Shown here: in pieces, positions 7,474-14,967 of the stretch
Position numbering within the stretch: position 1 is the stretch's first letter
How the letters are laid out: each line of letters begins with the position of its first letter
Origin: an uncultured Mitsuokella sp.
GTDB taxonomy: Bacteria; Bacillota; Negativicutes; Selenomonadales; Selenomonadaceae
Length of the DNA: 24,508 nt
Reading direction: 5' to 3'
NCBI GenBank assembly: GCA_900770895.1
Contig: CAAGMF010000039.1
Coordinates: 1 to 24,508 of the forward strand
Program-made: the position numbers and the translations under genes
Notes under the pieces: generated by a model
Seen by the model: only the letters and a program-made list of their open reading frames with translations
Databases searched by the model: none
Told to the model about the DNA's origin: nothing

Positions 7474-8360
7474 GTGCAGATACATCGACTACCGGCCTGA
7501 GCATCACCCGGAAGCTCAAAGCGCATATAAGCAATGTAGCTCTGCACCATACGCTGTTCGACCTGCCGTATGCCTTTCTGGCAGCACTGCTGGCGACGGA
7601 CGGGCACCCGGGCATCTGGAATCTCATCTGGATCGCGCTGGCTATCACGAGCGGCCGGGCGGCTGCCCTCGCTATGGACAACCTCGTCGATCTGCGCTAT
7701 GACAAGCAGCAGCCGCGCATGAGCTACCGCGCCATGGTCAAAGGCGAGATAACACCTACGGAGGCAAAGATATTCATTATTGTGATGCTCGGCATCATGG
7801 TGTTCGCGGTACTGCAGCTGGCTCCTATCTGCATCTATCTGCTGCCGGTGGCGGCGTTGCCGTGCCTGATTTATCCCTATATGAAGCGCGTGACGGGCTG
7901 GGTGCATATGTTCCTGGGACTGGCCATAGCCATGGCTCCGGCCGGCGGCTGGGTGGGAGTGACCGGCGAGGTCACCCTGCCGCTCATCGTGCTTTGCACG
8001 GCGGTAGCGCTTTGGATTGGTGCTTTCGACGCGATGTACGGAGCTCAGGACGAGGAGTTCGACCGGGCTCATGGACTTCATTCGCTGGCCGTCAGCTATG
8101 GAGCGCGAGGTGCCTTCCGCATCGCGTCAGTCTGCCATGTGCTGTGCATCGGACTGTTCGTGCTGCTGGGACTCATGCTCGGGCTCGGGGCGCTGTACTA
8201 TGTCAGCGTATTCCTGGCGGGATGCGTGCTCCTCTATCAGCATAAGATTGTCTCGCCGACAGATTTTCATCGCGTCACGCAGGCTTACTTCATGCGCAAC
8301 AGCCTCGTGCCGCTTGTGATGCTGGTATGCACGTGGCTCGATTTCGTCATGCGGGCCTGA
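7470..8360 (+). CDS. UbiA-family prenyltransferase, probable MqnP
   Basis: An integral-membrane prenyltransferase of about 296 residues that would attach the polyprenyl chain to the aromatic head group of menaquinone. The first Asp-rich motif NLVDLRYD (N71, D74, D78) and the second motif (DAMYGAQDEEFD) bind Mg-diphosphate; about eight hydrophobic segments are visible. The likely start is TTG 7470, overlapping the ubiD-like stop, so the two genes are translationally coupled; ATG 7449 is an in-frame alternative seven codons upstream. Pairing a UbiA with a UbiD of this kind is typical of futalosine-pathway organisms (MqnP/MqnL). A 4-hydroxybenzoate enzyme is less likely in a probable anaerobic Firmicute. 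Substrate assignment is inference. Confidence 0.86.
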   Translation: MSADTSTTGLSITRKLKAHISNVALHHTLFDLPYAFLAALLATDGHPGIWNLIWIALAITSGRAAALAMDNLVDLRYDKQQPRMSYRAMVKGEITPTEAKIFIIVMLGIMVFAVLQLAPICIYLLPVAALPCLIYPYMKRVTGWVHMFLGLAIAMAPAGGWVGVTGEVTLPLIVLCTAVALWIGAFDAMYGAQDEEFDRAHGLHSLAVSYGARGAFRIASVCHVLCIGLFVLLGLMLGLGALYYVSVFLAGCVLLYQHKIVSPTDFHRVTQAYFMRNSLVPLVMLVCTWLDFVMRA

Positions 8361-8414
8361 GCCGACGACTTTGCGGCAAACGATAAAGATGTATTGACAG
8401 AGCAGGAGGACTAT

Positions 8415-9284
8415 ATGACAGCAAGAATATTATACGGCAAGGAATTCGCAGCCCAGTTCAAGGCTGATGCCGGAAAGCGGGCAGCGGCGCTGCAGGAGCA
8501 ATATGGCGTGACGCCGGGACTGGCCGTCATCATCGTCGGCAGCGACCCTGCTTCTCAGGTCTATGTCCGCAACAAGCACAAGGCCTGCGAAGCACTCGGG
8601 ATATATTCCGAAGTCATAGAGATGCCAGCGGAAACGACGAAGGAGGAACTGCTGGCGAAAATCGATGCGCTAAATGCGGATGAGCGGATTCATGGCATCC
8701 TCGTGCAGCTGCCGCTGCCGGCGGCCATCACTGCCGCTGAGTCGGAGATACTGAACCGCATCAACCCGGATAAGGATGTCGATGGCTTCCATCCGGTGAA
8801 TGTCGGACGGCTGGGCATCGGGGAGCCGGGGATGGTGCCCTGCACACCGGCCGGCTGCGTAAAGATGCTCGAGCTGGCCGGCCTGCCCATGGATGGTCAG
8901 CGGGCCGTCGTCATTGGCCGCAGCAACATCGTAGGCAAACCCATGGCCAACCTGCTCCTGCAGCACAACGCCACCGTGACTGTGTGTCATTCCAAAACCG
9001 AGAATCTCCCAGCCATCCCCCGGGAGGCGGATATCCTCGTGGCGGCGATCGGCAAGCCGAAATTCGTCACGGCCGATATGGTGAAGCCGGGGGCTACCGT
9101 CATCGATGTCGGCATCAACCGCATCGCTCCGAAAAAGCTGGTCGGCGATGTCGATTTCGAGGCAGTCAAAGAAATTGCCGGCGCGATAACGCCCGTCCCG
9201 GGTGGCGTGGGCGTGCTGACCGTAGCCATGCTGATGGAGAATGTGGTGACGGCTTGCGAGCGCCAGTTGGCTCAGAACCATTAA
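8415..9284 (+). CDS. folD: Bifunctional methylenetetrahydrofolate dehydrogenase/cyclohydrolase FolD
   Basis: A 289-residue FolD, which interconverts methylene-, methenyl- and formyl-tetrahydrofolate with NAD(P). The catalytic Tyr50/Lys54 pair (YVRNK), GILVQLPLP, DKDVDGFHP, the nucleotide-binding GRSNIVGKP and the C-terminal PVPGGVGVLTVAML are all present, and the length is standard. ATG 8415 is chosen because AGGAGG (8404-8409) lies five bases before it; a TTG seven codons upstream is in frame but has no such site. It begins 54 bases after the prenyltransferase, without a terminator between, so it may be read from the tat promoter or from a weak promoter of its own. Formate-tetrahydrofolate ligase follows. 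Confidence 0.97.
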   Translation: MTARILYGKEFAAQFKADAGKRAAALQEQYGVTPGLAVIIVGSDPASQVYVRNKHKACEALGIYSEVIEMPAETTKEELLAKIDALNADERIHGILVQLPLPAAITAAESEILNRINPDKDVDGFHPVNVGRLGIGEPGMVPCTPAGCVKMLELAGLPMDGQRAVVIGRSNIVGKPMANLLLQHNATVTVCHSKTENLPAIPREADILVAAIGKPKFVTADMVKPGATVIDVGINRIAPKKLVGDVDFEAVKEIAGAITPVPGGVGVLTVAMLMENVVTACERQLAQNH

Positions 9285-9421
9285 ACAAAATATCGTGTAA
9301 GACATTGATTTTTTTCTCTAAGCTTTTTATGACAAGCCCGCGCGTCATATTGGCAAGATGAACAGAAGGCGTGCAGCTTGTAATTGGTATATGGTATGTG
9401 TTTTAGGGAGAGATGCATGTT

Positions 9422-11089
9422 ATGAAGACGGATGTCGAGATAGCTCAGGAAGCAGAAATGAAGCCGATCCAGGAAATCGCCGCCAAGCTGGGCATAACGG
9501 ACGACGAGCTGGAACTGTACGGGAAATACAAGGCCAAGGTCGCGACGCAGGCCTGGAAACGTATCAAGGATCGTCCGAACGGCAAGCTCATACTCGTAAC
9601 GGCCATCAATCCTACGCCGGCCGGCGAGGGCAAGACGACGACGAGCATCGGCCTGGCGGATGCGCTGGCCCAGCAGGGCAAGAATGTTGCGGTCGCGCTG
9701 CGCGAGCCATCGCTGGGGCCCTGTTTCGGCCTGAAGGGCGGTGCAGCCGGCGGCGGCTATGCCCAGGTCGTGCCGATGGAGGATATCAACCTGCATTTCA
9801 CAGGCGACTTCCATGCCATCACGACGGCTCACAACCTGCTCGCAGCGGTGCTGGACAACCATATCCATCAGGGCAATGAGCTCGATATCGATGTGCGGCG
9901 CGTCGTGTGGAAACGCGTGCTGGACCTGAATGACCGGGCGCTGCGCCATGTCGTGGTCGGGCTCGGCGGCAAGGCCCATGGCGTGCCGCGCGAAAGCGGA
10001 TTCGACATCACGGTGGCCTCGGAGATGATGGCCATCCTCTGCCTGGCTGACGATCTCATGGATCTCAAGAAGCGTCTGGGCGAAATCGTCGTTGCCTATA
10101 CGAGATCAGGGCGTCCGGTGCGGGCGAAGGAACTGCATGTCACCGGTGCGCTGACGCTGCTGTTCAAGGACGCCATCAAGCCGAATATCGTGCAGACGCT
10201 GGAGGGGACGCCGGCATTCGTGCATGGCGGTCCGTTCGCCAACATCGCTCATGGCTGCAACTCCGTCATGGCTACGAAGTACGCATTGAAATACGCAGAC
10301 TATGTCGTCACGGAGGCCGGCTTCGGTGCTGACCTCGGCGCGGAGAAATTCCTCGATATCAAGTGCCGTTTCGCCGGTATTCATCCGGATGCCGTCGTCA
10401 TCGTCGCTACGGTCAGAGCCCTGAAGATGCATGGCGGCCTGGCCAAGAACGAGCTCGACAAGGTAGATATGGCAGCGCTCGACAAGGGGACCGCCAATCT
10501 GACCAAGCACATAGAGAATATAAAGAAATTCGGCCTGCCGGCAGTCGTGGCCATCAATGAGTTCCCGACGGACAAGCCGGAGGAAATCGCTTTCGTCGAA
10601 AAGAAATGCCAGGAACTCGGTGCGGAAGTAGCACTGTCCGAGGTCTGGGCCAAGGGCGGCAAGGGCGGCCTCGAGCTCGCTGACAAGGTAGAAGCAGCGA
10701 TGAAGCAGCCGGCAGATTTCCACTTCATGTACGATGTGGAGCAGTCCATCCCGGAGAAGATTACGGCGGTGGCACGCGAGATCTATGGCGCTGACGGCGT
10801 CGACTTCACTCCGGCTGCCCGAAAGCAGCTGGCTGAGATTGAGAAGCTCGGCTTTGACAAGATGCCGGTCTGCATCGCGAAGACTCAGTACTCGCTCTCA
10901 GACGACAAGGACAAACTCGGCCGCCCGACCGGTTTCCGCATAACGGTCCGCGAGCTCAGCGTATCGGCTGGCGCGGGATTCGTGGTAGCGTTGACGGGCA
11001 ACATCCTGACGATGCCAGGCCTGCCGAAGCATCCGGCGGCATTCGATATGGATATTGATGCGGATGGCAAGATTACAGGCTTGTTCTGA
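9422..11089 (+). CDS. fhs: Formate-tetrahydrofolate ligase
   Basis: A 555-residue enzyme that makes 10-formyl-tetrahydrofolate from formate, ATP and tetrahydrofolate. The P-loop NPTPAGEGKTTTSIGL (Lys71), REPSLGPCFGLKGGAAGGGY, the block around HFTGDFHAITTAHNLL, and GRPTGFRITVRELSVSAGAG near the C-terminus are family hallmarks, and the length is typical. I prefer ATG 9422, about 11 bases after AGGGAG (9405-9410), over ATG 9413, which is only two bases from it. With FolD just upstream and a MetF-like gene downstream it forms the methyl-branch folate set. The 137-base gap after folD may hold a weak promoter, but no convincing -35/-10 pair was found. Confidence 0.97.
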   Translation: MKTDVEIAQEAEMKPIQEIAAKLGITDDELELYGKYKAKVATQAWKRIKDRPNGKLILVTAINPTPAGEGKTTTSIGLADALAQQGKNVAVALREPSLGPCFGLKGGAAGGGYAQVVPMEDINLHFTGDFHAITTAHNLLAAVLDNHIHQGNELDIDVRRVVWKRVLDLNDRALRHVVVGLGGKAHGVPRESGFDITVASEMMAILCLADDLMDLKKRLGEIVVAYTRSGRPVRAKELHVTGALTLLFKDAIKPNIVQTLEGTPAFVHGGPFANIAHGCNSVMATKYALKYADYVVTEAGFGADLGAEKFLDIKCRFAGIHPDAVVIVATVRALKMHGGLAKNELDKVDMAALDKGTANLTKHIENIKKFGLPAVVAINEFPTDKPEEIAFVEKKCQELGAEVALSEVWAKGGKGGLELADKVEAAMKQPADFHFMYDVEQSIPEKITAVAREIYGADGVDFTPAARKQLAEIEKLGFDKMPVCIAKTQYSLSDDKDKLGRPTGFRITVRELSVSAGAGFVVALTGNILTMPGLPKHPAAFDMDIDADGKITGLF

Positions 11090-11124
11090 AGCGTATATCA
11101 TTATGTAAATAAGGGGGCCTGCAT

Positions 11125-11868
11125 ATGCAGCGTATCTCGGTAGAATTGGTACCGCGCAGCAGCGAGGAGCTGAAGGCTGATTTGAAATTCCTCGAGCGGT
11201 ACAAGGATTTAGTGGGAGTAATCAATGTCCCGGACCTCCTGCGGCTCGACATCCGCAGCTGGGACGGAGCAGGCATCGCGAGGGAGTATTATCCGGCAGC
11301 CATGCCGCATATACGGGCCATGGATATCGACCTCGATCAGGAACTGCCCATGAAGGCATACCTGCGTGAGCACGGCATAAAGGAAGTACTCGTCATCGAG
11401 GGCGATCCGCCACAGAGCATGGCGCATGAGACGTACCCGACGACGAGCACGGACGTCATCCGCAAGTTTCGCGAGGAAATGCCGGAAGTGACCGTCTATG
11501 CCGGTATCGACCAGTATCGCTCCTCGATGCGTCAGGAGCTTTATCGCATCAAGCGGAAGAAACAGGCCGGAGCAGCCGGCTTCTTCACCCAGCCGTTCTT
11601 CGATATGCGCTATCTGGCAATCTATGCCGATATGCTGCAGGGGCTGAATATTTACTGGGGCGTATCGCCCGTGTTATCAGCCCGTTCACAGAGTTACTGG
11701 GAGCGCAAGAACAATGTCGTGTTCCCTTCGGATTTCGCGCCCACGTTGGAATGGAGCACGGATTTCGCGCGACAGGTCATGCAGTGGACGCATGAGCATG
11801 ACGCCAATATCTATATCATGCCGATAAAGACGGGGCTGCAGGAATATCTGACCGGCGTCTTTGCTTGA
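11125..11868 (+). CDS. Short methylenetetrahydrofolate reductase (MetF-like)
   Basis: A 247-residue TIM-barrel-like protein, shorter than the usual bacterial MetF (about 290). Recognisable MetF landmarks are the N-terminal Glu in ISVELVPR, the Gly-Asp in VLVIEGDPP (matching RGDLPP in E. coli MetF), GAAGFFTQPFFD (the Gln-Phe substrate motif), IYWGVSPVLS near IIPGILPV, and the tail YIMPIKTGLQEYL. By eye, the stretch corresponding to the flavin-contacting AYPEVH of E. coli reads VYAGID, so flavin contacts may differ. The likely job is reducing methylene- to methyl-tetrahydrofolate, next to fhs/folD and just before NfnAB. It lacks the C-terminal regulatory domain of eukaryotic enzymes, as expected. 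The reductant and flavin dependence are unknown. Confidence 0.8.
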   Translation: MQRISVELVPRSSEELKADLKFLERYKDLVGVINVPDLLRLDIRSWDGAGIAREYYPAAMPHIRAMDIDLDQELPMKAYLREHGIKEVLVIEGDPPQSMAHETYPTTSTDVIRKFREEMPEVTVYAGIDQYRSSMRQELYRIKRKKQAGAAGFFTQPFFDMRYLAIYADMLQGLNIYWGVSPVLSARSQSYWERKNNVVFPSDFAPTLEWSTDFARQVMQWTHEHDANIYIMPIKTGLQEYLTGVFA

Positions 11869-11927
11869 TAGGGCCTGGACAGCCTGATACTGGATGTTCA
11901 CTCATCGTGTAGGATAGGAGAGAGCAT

Positions 11928-12764
11928 ATGTTTAAGATTCTGAAAAAGGAAGAGATGGTCCCGAATGTGTTCGCTATGACCATAGATGCACCGCGCATAG
12001 CGAAGAAAGCTCAGGCAGGTCAGTTCGTCGTATTGCGCATCGATGAGAAAGGCGAGCGCATCCCGCTGACCATCGCCGACTATGATCGGGAGACCGGTGA
12101 GATACTCATCGTATTCCAGCCGATCGGCGCCTCGACGCAGCAGCTGGCTCAGCTGAATGCTGGCGATGCGCTGCTGGATTTCGTCGGACCGCTCGGCCAG
12201 CCATCGGTCATAAAGAAATTCGACGGTACGGTCGTTGTCGTCGGCGGCGGTATCGGCGTGGCGCCAATCTATCCCATCGCCCGCGCCATGAAGGCTGCTG
12301 GCAACAAGGTCATAGCCATCATGGGAGCGAAGAACAAGGATATCCTCATCATGGAGGACTATATGAAGCAGGTCACCGATGAAATTCTCGTCACGACGGA
12401 CGATGGCTCGCGTGGCATCAAGGGCTTCGTTACCTATGCGGTCCAGGAGCTCATCGACCGCGGTGAGAATATCGCGCAGATCACGGCCATCGGCCCTGGC
12501 ATCATGATGAAGAGCGTAGCGGACGCTACGCGTGAGGCCGGTATCCGCACCATAGTCAGCCTGAATCCGCTCATGGTCGATGGCACGGGCATGTGCGGCT
12601 GCTGCCGCGTCATCGTCGGCGGCGAGGTGCGTTTCGCCTGCGTCGACGGACCGGAGTTCGACGGACATCAGGTCGATTTCGGCAACCTCATGAACCGCGG
12701 CCGCATGTATCGCAGCGAGGAAGCCGAGGCCAAGGATCACGTCTGCAAGATAGGGCTGCACTGA
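11928..12764 (+). CDS. nfnA: NfnA: NADH-binding subunit of ferredoxin:NADP+ transhydrogenase
   Basis: A 278-residue ferredoxin reductase-like flavoprotein (PyrK/sulfide dehydrogenase type): FAD barrel at residues 1-100, then an NAD-binding half starting with VVVVGGGIGVAPIYPIAR (about 103-120). The [2Fe-2S] motif reads DGTGMCGCCRV with a later FAC; Asp218, Cys223, Cys226 and Cys238 fit the unusual one-Asp, three-Cys ligation described for Thermotoga NfnA. With NfnB, which starts 13 bases downstream, it forms the cytoplasmic flavin-based electron-bifurcating complex coupling NADPH to NADH and reduced ferredoxin. PyrK is the main alternative, but the GltD-like partner argues for NfnA. The start is ATG 11928, with GGAGAGAG close upstream. 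Confidence 0.88.
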   Translation: MFKILKKEEMVPNVFAMTIDAPRIAKKAQAGQFVVLRIDEKGERIPLTIADYDRETGEILIVFQPIGASTQQLAQLNAGDALLDFVGPLGQPSVIKKFDGTVVVVGGGIGVAPIYPIARAMKAAGNKVIAIMGAKNKDILIMEDYMKQVTDEILVTTDDGSRGIKGFVTYAVQELIDRGENIAQITAIGPGIMMKSVADATREAGIRTIVSLNPLMVDGTGMCGCCRVIVGGEVRFACVDGPEFDGHQVDFGNLMNRGRMYRSEEAEAKDHVCKIGLH

Positions 12765-12777
12765 GGAGGAGATTATC

Positions 12778-14175
12778 ATGGCGATATCGATGAAGAAGCA
12801 TGAGATGCCGGTGCAGGCTCCTGCTGACCGCATCCATAATTTCGATGAAGTGGCACTGGGCTATGATGAGGAGACGGCCGTAGCCGAGGCGGAGCGCTGC
12901 CTGCACTGCAAGGTGCCGCAGTGCCGCAAGGGCTGCCCGGTGTCCATAGATATACCGGCGTTCATCGCAAAGATAAAAGAGCGCGATTTCGATGGCGCGA
13001 TAGCGAAGATCAAGGAATCGAACGCGCTGCCGGCAATCTGCGGCCGTGTCTGCCCGCAGGAGAATCAGTGCGAGAAACACTGCATATTGGCCAAGAAGGG
13101 CGAGGCTGTCGCCATCGGCCGTCTCGAGCGCTTCGCTGCTGATACATTCATGGCGAAGAATGAGCCGGTGCAGCCGGCGACCATTGCTCCCGATGCCCAG
13201 AAAGTCGCCGTCATCGGTGCCGGTCCGGCCGGTCTGTCCTGTGCCGGCGACCTCGCGAAGCGCGGCTACAAGGTCACGGTATTCGAGGCTCTGCACAAGG
13301 CGGGCGGCGTGCTGTCCTATGGCATACCGGAATTCCGTCTGCCGAAGGACAAAGTCGTGCAGCGCGAGATCGACAATATCAAGCAGCTCGGCGTCGATAT
13401 CGAGCTCGACTGTGTCGCCGGCCGTCTGTTCACGGTCGATGAGCTGCTCGATGAGGAGGGCTTCGATGCCGTCTTCATCGGTACCGGTGCCGGCCTGCCG
13501 CGGTTCCAGAACATACCGGGCGAGAATCTCAATGGCGTCTATTCGGCGAACGAATTCCTGACGCGCACGAATCTCATGAAAGCCTACAAGTTCCCAGAAT
13601 ACGCTACGCCTATCCATGTGGGCAAGAAGGTCGCTGTCGTAGGCGGCGGCAACGTGGCAATGGATGCCGCCCGCACGGCCATGCGTCTGGGCGCAGACGA
13701 GGTCAGCATCGTCTACCGCCGCAGCGAAGCTGAACTGCCGGCCCGCAAAGAGGAAGTCGGTCATGCCAAGGAAGAGGGCATACAGTTCCGCCTGCTGAAC
13801 AATCCGGTCGAAATCTATGGCGATGATAAAGGCTGGGTAACCGGCATGCGCTGCATAAAGATGGAGCTGGGCGAGCCGGATGCCTCGGGCCGTCGCCGTC
13901 CTGTGCCCATCAAGGGCTCGGAGTTCGATATGGACGTCGATACGGTCATCATAGCGATAGGCACAGGCCCGAATCCGATCATCATGCAGACGACGCCGGG
14001 ACTCGAGACGACGAAGCGCGGCAATATCGCTGCGGATGAGTCGGGGGCGACCTCGAAACCAGGCGTATTCGCCGGCGGCGATATCGTCACGGGCGCTGCG
14101 ACCGTCATCCTGGCCATGGGCGCCGGACGCAAGGCTGCAGCAGCCATCGACGAATATCTGCAGAGCAAGAAATAA
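12778..14175 (+). CDS. nfnB: NfnB: NADPH- and ferredoxin-site subunit (GltD-like)
   Basis: A 465-residue GltD-like flavoprotein. Two Cys sets for [4Fe-4S] clusters lie at the N-terminus: C41-x2-C44-x4-C49-x3-C53 and C88-x3-C92-x5-C98-x3-C102. The FAD-binding fold follows (VAVIGAGPAGLSCAGDLA), then the NADP-binding fold (VAVVGGGNVAMDAARTAMRL with VYRR after it), and a GGDIVTGAATVILAMGAGR FAD motif at the end. Databases often call this glutamate synthase small chain, but there is no large GOGAT subunit nearby and the nfnA neighbour makes Nfn the better call. It would balance NADPH for the FolD/MetF steps. ATG 12778 has GAGGAGGAG just upstream. Confidence 0.9.
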   Translation: MAISMKKHEMPVQAPADRIHNFDEVALGYDEETAVAEAERCLHCKVPQCRKGCPVSIDIPAFIAKIKERDFDGAIAKIKESNALPAICGRVCPQENQCEKHCILAKKGEAVAIGRLERFAADTFMAKNEPVQPATIAPDAQKVAVIGAGPAGLSCAGDLAKRGYKVTVFEALHKAGGVLSYGIPEFRLPKDKVVQREIDNIKQLGVDIELDCVAGRLFTVDELLDEEGFDAVFIGTGAGLPRFQNIPGENLNGVYSANEFLTRTNLMKAYKFPEYATPIHVGKKVAVVGGGNVAMDAARTAMRLGADEVSIVYRRSEAELPARKEEVGHAKEEGIQFRLLNNPVEIYGDDKGWVTGMRCIKMELGEPDASGRRRPVPIKGSEFDMDVDTVIIAIGTGPNPIIMQTTPGLETTKRGNIAADESGATSKPGVFAGGDIVTGAATVILAMGAGRKAAAAIDEYLQSKK

Positions 14176-14198
14176 AGCTTCAACCTAACCAGATAGGG

Positions 14199-14242
14199 AC
14201 AAGCCAGGTCAACGGCAGTATATGTTGCCTGGCTTGTTTTTC
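14199..14242 (+). terminator. Strong terminator after nfnB
   Basis: ACAAGCCAGG (14199-14208) pairs perfectly with CCTGGCTTGT (14228-14237); an inner CAAC/GTTG adds four more pairs, and a T run follows. It closes the folate/Nfn unit. Confidence 0.92.
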
Positions 14243-14298
14243 TCTTAACATATTTGATTTCATTCCAATGACAAACAGAAGGCAGGTGCTGGATTCCT

Positions 14299-14931
14299 AT
14301 GATGGATTTCACGGCCATAGATTTCGAGACGGCTACTGCGGCGCGCGATTCGGCTTGCAGCGTAGCGGTCATCGAGATAAAAGATGGCCGGCTGCATGAC
14401 TCTTACTACACACTGATAAAGCCGCCGGGCAATAAATACAACTGGTTCAATACGAGGATCCATGGCCTCAAGGCGAAGGATACAGCCTCCGCCCTCGATT
14501 TTGCCGGTATATGGCCGGAGCTCAGCCCTTATCTGACCGGGCACATCGTCGTGGCTCATAATGCCCGTTTCGATATGAGCGTACTGAGTGCCTGTCTCGA
14601 CCGCTACCGGCTGCCGCATCCGGATTTCCGCTACTGTGATACGGTGGCGATATCGCGCAAGGTCTGGCCGGAGCTCGAGAATCACAAGCTGGACACGGTC
14701 GGCAGCTATCTTGATTTCGATTTTCATCACCATAATGCCCTCGATGATGCCAAAGCCTGCGCCATCATACCATTGCGGGCCGGCAGGCAGCTGGCGGCGG
14801 ATGATCTGCCGACGCTGGCCAGCCGCTTGGGTGTCAGTGTGAAGACATTTGCGGCCCTGCAGCTCAGCGCCAGGGAGCGTGGAATCAGACTGCGTTCCAG
14901 CAATCATTGGCATCGCCGCATGGGCGACTGA
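14299..14931 (+). CDS. DEDDh 3'-5' exonuclease (DnaQ/PolC epsilon-like)
   Basis: A 210-residue protein with the four acidic residues of the DnaQ superfamily: Asp8 and Glu10 in IDFET (Exo I), Asp92 in HNARFD (Exo II), and His145-x4-Asp150 in HNALDD (Exo III), so it should be an active Mg-dependent 3'-5' exonuclease. The catalytic domain covers about residues 1-165. The basic C-terminus (ARERGIRLRSSNHWHRRMG) may contact nucleic acid. Stand-alone proteins like this act in proofreading, repair or RNA trimming; which one applies cannot be told here. ATG 14299 and ATG 14302 are both possible starts, with no strong ribosome site in front. It stands between a strong terminator and the MBL-fold gene. 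Confidence 0.88.
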   Translation: MMDFTAIDFETATAARDSACSVAVIEIKDGRLHDSYYTLIKPPGNKYNWFNTRIHGLKAKDTASALDFAGIWPELSPYLTGHIVVAHNARFDMSVLSACLDRYRLPHPDFRYCDTVAISRKVWPELENHKLDTVGSYLDFDFHHHNALDDAKACAIIPLRAGRQLAADDLPTLASRLGVSVKTFAALQLSARERGIRLRSSNHWHRRMGD

Positions 14932-14967
14932 ATACCGAATGTATTTTTATAGAATATGGATGGATAA

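Noticed and set aside
7470..8360. 4-hydroxybenzoate octaprenyltransferase of ubiquinone synthesis
   Set aside because: Ubiquinone is not expected in a Firmicute; the UbiD partner and polyprenyl synthase fit menaquinone synthesis by the futalosine route.
9305..9333. Promoter before fhs (TTGATT, 17 bases, TATGAC)
   Set aside because: The -10 lacks the key final T and the distance to the gene is long; too weak to call.
11928..12764. PyrK electron-transfer subunit of dihydroorotate dehydrogenase
   Set aside because: It has the same fold and cluster, but there are no pyr genes nearby, and pairing with the GltD-like subunit fits NfnA.
12778..14175. Glutamate synthase small subunit (GltD)
   Set aside because: The sequence is GltD-like, but no large GOGAT subunit is near and an NfnA-type partner lies 13 bases upstream.
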